Shown: piece by piece, positions 14,908 through 17,986 of the stretch
How the letters are laid out: the number at the start of each line of letters is the position of its first letter
Numbering within the stretch: position 1 is the stretch's first letter
Source of the DNA: CAZTKP01 sp964614215
GTDB lineage: Bacteria > UBP6 > UBA1177
Length of the DNA stretch: 17,986 nucleotides
NCBI GenBank assembly: GCA_964614215.1
Contig: CAZTKP010000042.1
Span: forward strand, 1-17,986
Reading direction: 5' to 3'
The notes under the pieces: model-generated
The model's database searches: none
What the model was told of the DNA's origin: nothing
What the model saw: only the letters and a program-made list of their open reading frames with translations
Made by a program: the position numbers and the translations under genes

Positions 14908-14958
14908 TTAACGCAAACTTAACAGTTTGTTGACTGAAAATTAACGTAAAACTAATTT
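14908..14958 (+). promoter_or_regulatory. Pho-box-like array of five 11-bp-spaced half-sites before the first Na/Pi cotransporter
   Basis: TTAAC or a close variant begins at 14908 (TTAACG), 14919 (TTAACA), 14930 (TTGACT), 14941 (TTAACG) and 14952 (CTAATT), each exactly 11 bases from the last. Direct repeats on one helix face with 11-bp period are the known layout of PhoB/PhoP boxes, and TTAACA is the Bacillus PhoP half-site consensus. TAATTT at 14953-14958 could be the -10 box. The downstream gene is a phosphate transporter, which supports regulation by phosphate starvation. Confidence 0.7.
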
Positions 14959-14980
14959 ACAGGTTGCGGAGAGTTTAAAG

Positions 14981-16495
14981 ATGGACTGGAAAACGATTGT
15001 GTTTCAGGTGTTCGGCGGTCTCGGTCTTTTTCTCATGGGTATGAAGATCATGAGCGAAGGTATGCAGAAGGCAGCCGGAGAAAGATTGAGGAAGATACTC
15101 AGGATTCTCACATCGAACCGTTTTATCGGTGTGCTTGTCGGATTTGTAATTACTGCGATCATTCAGTCAAGCAGCGCGACGAGTGTTATGGTCGTCGGTT
15201 TTGTCAATGCGACTTTGATGACCGTTCAGCAGGCGATAGTCGTTGAGCTTGGAGCAGCTGTCGGTACAACGGTTACGGGCTGGATAGTTTCCCTTGATGT
15301 AACTGCATGGTCAATGCCGATGATAGGCATCGGTGTTTTTGTAAGATTTTTCTCTAAAGATCAGACAAAACAGTATTTTGGAGAGGTTCTTTTCGGATTC
15401 GGAATACTGTTTCTGGGTATGTCGGCTATGAAGGATGGGTTTGCGCCTCTCAAACATAGTGAAGAATTCATTAATCTTTTCAGGAGTATAGATGGAAAGA
15501 CCTATGGTTCGGTCATTCTCGGTGTTCTTGTCGGAACTATCACAACAGCAATAGTTCAGTCAAGTAGTGCCGTAGTGGGGATCACAATAGCTCTGGCTTC
15601 CCAGGGACTGATAAACTTTGACGGTGGTCTCGCGATAGTAATGGGAAGTAACATCGGAACAACGATAACAGGGATTCTGGCAAGTATCGGCGGTTCTACA
15701 AATGCAAAACGTGCCGCACTTGCCCAGACTCTTTTCAAATTTTTCGGTGTCCTGATAATGCTGACGGTCTTTTATCCATTCCGTGATCTGGTCGACTGGA
15801 TCACTCCTAAATCTGCTGTAGAGAACATAATGGTTCACATTGCGATGGGACATACGATATTTAACATACTTAACCTCGTTGTTTTTCTTCCTGCTGTGCC
15901 TATTCTTGCAAAGATCGTTACAACTATTTTCCCGGACAGAAAATCAGAGGTCTACGGTCTTCCTGAAAGCTTTGTAAACATTGACTACAACCTTATTGAG
16001 ACACCTTCAATGGGAATTCTCGAGTCTGAAAAGGAACTGGTTGTTATGGCAGGCCTTGTCAGGGAGAATCTGGAACTGCTGCGAAAAATGTCGCTGAACG
16101 ATAAGAACGGCTCGGAAAAGGTATGTGAAACAATAATGAAAAATGAGGACAGAATAGATAAGTATCAGTTCTTTATAACAAAGTTTCTCGTCACTCTTTC
16201 GTCAAGAGCTCTAGCCGTACATGATGCTTCAAAGGTGGGGAACTACATCAGTCTGGCTCATAATCTGGAAAAAATTGCGGACTATGCTGAGCATATTGCC
16301 GCNNNNNNNNNNNNNNNNNNNNNNNNNNNNNNNNNNNNNNNNNNNNNNNNNNNNNNNNNNNNNNNNNNNNNNNNNNNNNNNNNNNNNNNNNNNNNNNNNN
16401 NNGCCGCAATCCATTTTATTGATATCCTTAATAATTTCGATGCAATGAGATCCGACAACTTTAATATCGCAGAAGTGGTTTCCGGTAGGAAATAA
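14981..16495 (+). CDS. Na+/phosphate cotransporter with PhoU-like C-terminal domain (first paralog), with assembly gap
   Basis: The protein begins MDWKTIVFQVFGGLGLFLMG and has the two inverted Na_Pi_cotrans repeats. QSSSATSVMVVGFVNA starts at Q62 and QSSSAVVGITIALASQG at Q193, with GAAVGTTVTGWIVSL and GSNIGTTITGILASIG after them. These QSSS motifs form the Na+/phosphate site in the family. Membrane segments occupy about residues 1-330. From about 345 the sequence is helical and PhoU-like (LRKMSLNDKN through NLEKIADYAEHIA, and after the gap LNNFDAMRSDNFNIAEVVSG), as in bacterial YjbB-type proteins. It imports (or possibly exports) inorganic phosphate across the inner membrane. GGAGAG lies seven bases before the ATG. 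A Pho-box-like array precedes it. Both sides of the gap read in one coordinate frame, but the true length of the missing part is unknown. Confidence 0.9.
   Translation: MDWKTIVFQVFGGLGLFLMGMKIMSEGMQKAAGERLRKILRILTSNRFIGVLVGFVITAIIQSSSATSVMVVGFVNATLMTVQQAIVVELGAAVGTTVTGWIVSLDVTAWSMPMIGIGVFVRFFSKDQTKQYFGEVLFGFGILFLGMSAMKDGFAPLKHSEEFINLFRSIDGKTYGSVILGVLVGTITTAIVQSSSAVVGITIALASQGLINFDGGLAIVMGSNIGTTITGILASIGGSTNAKRAALAQTLFKFFGVLIMLTVFYPFRDLVDWITPKSAVENIMVHIAMGHTIFNILNLVVFLPAVPILAKIVTTIFPDRKSEVYGLPESFVNIDYNLIETPSMGILESEKELVVMAGLVRENLELLRKMSLNDKNGSEKVCETIMKNEDRIDKYQFFITKFLVTLSSRALAVHDASKVGNYISLAHNLEKIADYAEHIAXXXXXXXXXXXXXXXXXXXXXXXXXXXXXXXXXXAAIHFIDILNNFDAMRSDNFNIAEVVSGRK
16303..16402. other. Assembly gap (100 N) inside the first Na/Pi cotransporter gene
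   Basis: A run of exactly 100 N in the PhoU-like part. It falls just after the segment that matches the last visible residues of the second paralog, so the window cannot supply the missing sequence from the copy. Confidence 0.98.
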
Positions 16496-16515
16496 AATCA
16501 CCCAAGAGCAGAAAA

Positions 16516-16580
16516 CTAATCCAATCTTAACGTTAAATTAACATTATTATTTAATGTGTAACTGACGTTGTTCTTAATTA
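16516..16580 (+). promoter_or_regulatory. Pho-box-like half-sites before the second Na/Pi cotransporter
   Basis: CTAAT (16516), TTAACG (16527) and TTAACA (16538) are again exactly 11 bases apart. The stretch ATCTTAACG-N2-AA-N-TTAACA is shared with the array before the first paralog. Further right the register slips by one or two bases (TTAATG at 16551, CTGACG at 16562). A possible -10 box TAATTA lies at 16575-16580. The layout argues for the same regulator acting on both transporter genes. Confidence 0.6.
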
Positions 16581-16595
16581 TCTGTGGAGATATTA

Positions 16596-17986
16596 ATGGA
16601 TTGGAAAGAAGTCTTTTTTCAGGTCTTCGGTGGACTGGGTCTTTTCCTTATGGGAATGAAGATCATGAGCGAAGGAATGCAGAAAGTTGCAGGGGATGGC
16701 CTTAAACGTCTGCTCAACCTTCTCACCGCTAACAGGTTCATTGCCGTTTTTGTAGGTTTTCTTGTTACTGCTATCATTCAGTCGAGTTCTGCAACAACTG
16801 TTATGACTGTAGGTTTTGTAAATGCCGGCCTGATGAAACTTACACAGGCTATCGGTATTGTTCTCGGAGCTAATATCGGAACAACTGTTACTGGATGGAT
16901 CGTTGCACTTCCTATCGTTAAGTATGCACTTCCTTTTATCGGATTTGGAGTAGGGCTGAGGTTCTTTTCAAAAAGTCAGAAGTGGAGATATATCGGTGAG
17001 ATAACATTTGGATTCGGTATTCTTTTCCTCGGTATGACAACTATGAAAGACGGTTTTAAACCGCTTCGTTCATCTCAGGAGTTCATAGATCTTTTCATGC
17101 TCGTTGACGGTCACAATTATCTCTACATTATTCTCGGTGTTCTTGTCGGAACCATCACAACTGTTATTGTCCAGTCTTCTTCAGCAACTATCGGTATTAC
17201 TATAGCACTTGCTTCTCAGGGTCTGCTCAATTTTGAAGGTGCTGCCTCACTGGTTCTCGGTGACAATATCGGAACGACGATCACGGCTATTCTCGCAAGT
17301 ATAGGAGCAAATCACCATGCCAAAAGAGCTGCACTTGCCCACACGATGTTCAATACTCTCGGTGTGCTGATAATTCTTGTTCTGTTCCATCCTTTCTCTC
17401 TGCTGATAGAATCACTTGTCCCCGGAGTGGCGGATATGACTATCAAGACTGCCGAGCAGGCGGCTAAGCATGGAATGGAAGTCGGGGCAAAACCCTTCAT
17501 TGCCCAGCATATCGCTATGTTCCACTCAGTTTTTAATATAACCAACGTTATCATATTTATTCCTCTTGTAGGATTTTTGGCCAAAGTAGTGTCAAAGATC
17601 ATTCCAGAGCCGAAAACAAAACAGAAGAAAGGTGCATTCCAGTTCTCGCACATTCATTACGGACTTATTGACACTCCTTCCATCGGTATAGCTGAATCAG
17701 AGAAAGAGCTTATAGCAATGGCGAACCGTGTTAAGAAGAATGATACCAGAGTTATGGACCTTCTAAATGAAAAGCGTTCCATCACGGATGTTTTCAAGAA
17801 AGTTGAAAGAAATGAAGATCTTATTGATGAATACAGGAATATGATAACCGAGTTTCTGCTTTCACTTTCTCAGAGGTCTCTTTCCGAAAGGGATGCCAAT
17901 ATTGTCGGTAACTATATTACAGCTGCGGCAAATCTGGAAAAATACGCGGACTACCTTTTCAATATTGCTGTTCAGTACAAAAAGTT
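16596..17986 (+). CDS. Na+/phosphate cotransporter with PhoU-like domain (second paralog), 3' end beyond window
   Basis: From an ATG at 16596 (GGAG six bases upstream) the frame stays open to the window end, giving 463 codons without a stop. The protein starts MDWKEVFFQVFGGLGLFLMG, nearly the same as its upstream neighbour. It carries QSSSATTVMTVGFVNA at Q62 and QSSSATIGITIALASQG at Q193, the same positions as in the first paralog, followed by GANIGTTVTGWIVALP and GDNIGTTITAILASIG. An extra segment (about 268-300, TIKTAEQAAKHGMEVGAKP) between membrane segments is absent from the first copy. The PhoU-like part begins near residue 365 (SEKELIAMANRVKKND) and continues to ANLEKYADYLFNIAVQYKK at the edge. 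The pair is a tandem duplication that has diverged; differing affinity or direction of transport is possible but not shown. Confidence 0.9.
   Translation, partial: MDWKEVFFQVFGGLGLFLMGMKIMSEGMQKVAGDGLKRLLNLLTANRFIAVFVGFLVTAIIQSSSATTVMTVGFVNAGLMKLTQAIGIVLGANIGTTVTGWIVALPIVKYALPFIGFGVGLRFFSKSQKWRYIGEITFGFGILFLGMTTMKDGFKPLRSSQEFIDLFMLVDGHNYLYIILGVLVGTITTVIVQSSSATIGITIALASQGLLNFEGAASLVLGDNIGTTITAILASIGANHHAKRAALAHTMFNTLGVLIILVLFHPFSLLIESLVPGVADMTIKTAEQAAKHGMEVGAKPFIAQHIAMFHSVFNITNVIIFIPLVGFLAKVVSKIIPEPKTKQKKGAFQFSHIHYGLIDTPSIGIAESEKELIAMANRVKKNDTRVMDLLNEKRSITDVFKKVERNEDLIDEYRNMITEFLLSLSQRSLSERDANIVGNYITAAANLEKYADYLFNIAVQYKK

Overview
The window comes from a Gram-negative-type bacterium of moderately low GC content with a large secreted and surface proteome. 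Four genes carry lipoprotein signal peptides. The secreted proteins carry features common in myxobacteria and other former Deltaproteobacteria, though also found in several candidate phyla: MopE-type CGDGIDxxCDG metal-binding repeats, a DUF4215-type Cys-rich repeat, a choice-of-anchor L-like domain and low-complexity G-[DN]-T linkers. I cannot name the organism. Two 100-base runs of N show that this is a draft assembly.

Region 1 (1-437): the 5' end of a leftward ATPase gene of the AAA/DUF4143 type, cut by the window edge. Its apparent promoter is overlaid by an inverted pair of TTGGTA-N6-GCAA motifs, with a third copy upstream. A rightward sigma70-like promoter then serves the next gene.

Region 2 (438-4760): two rightward genes, each with its own promoter: a secreted fungalysin-like (M36) metalloprotease and a MopE/anchor-L-type lipoprotein. 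A strong terminator follows. Region 3 (4771-5098) is a gene-free convergent stretch holding several stem-loops.

Region 4 (5099-9331, leftward): a two-gene operon of a secreted subtilisin-like (S8) protease with Cys-rich modules, followed 24 bases later by a lipoprotein with a PNGase F-like domain behind a thioredoxin-like N-terminal part. A protease plus a putative glycoprotein deglycosylase suggests glycoprotein degradation at the cell surface. Neither secreted protease (M36, S8) has a convincing lipobox, and both end in Gly-Cys followed by four or five residues. The lipoproteins do not. This may be an alternative C-terminal anchoring or processing tag.

Region 5 (9341-10783): a divergent promoter region and a lipoprotein with fifteen tandem Gly-[Asp/Asn]-Thr units, closed by a strong terminator. 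Region 6 (10784-14858): a tightly packed operon of a lipoprotein with a degenerate AMMECR1-like domain and an alpha/alpha-toroid-like domain, an M24 peptidase with all five metal ligands, and a PldB-like lysophospholipase interrupted by an assembly gap.

Region 7 (14859-17986): two tandem paralogous Na+/phosphate cotransporters with PhoU-like C-terminal parts; the first contains an assembly gap and the second runs off the window. Each is preceded by 11-bp-spaced TTAAC half-sites that look like a PhoB/PhoP box, five in exact register before the first gene. This implies induction by phosphate starvation.
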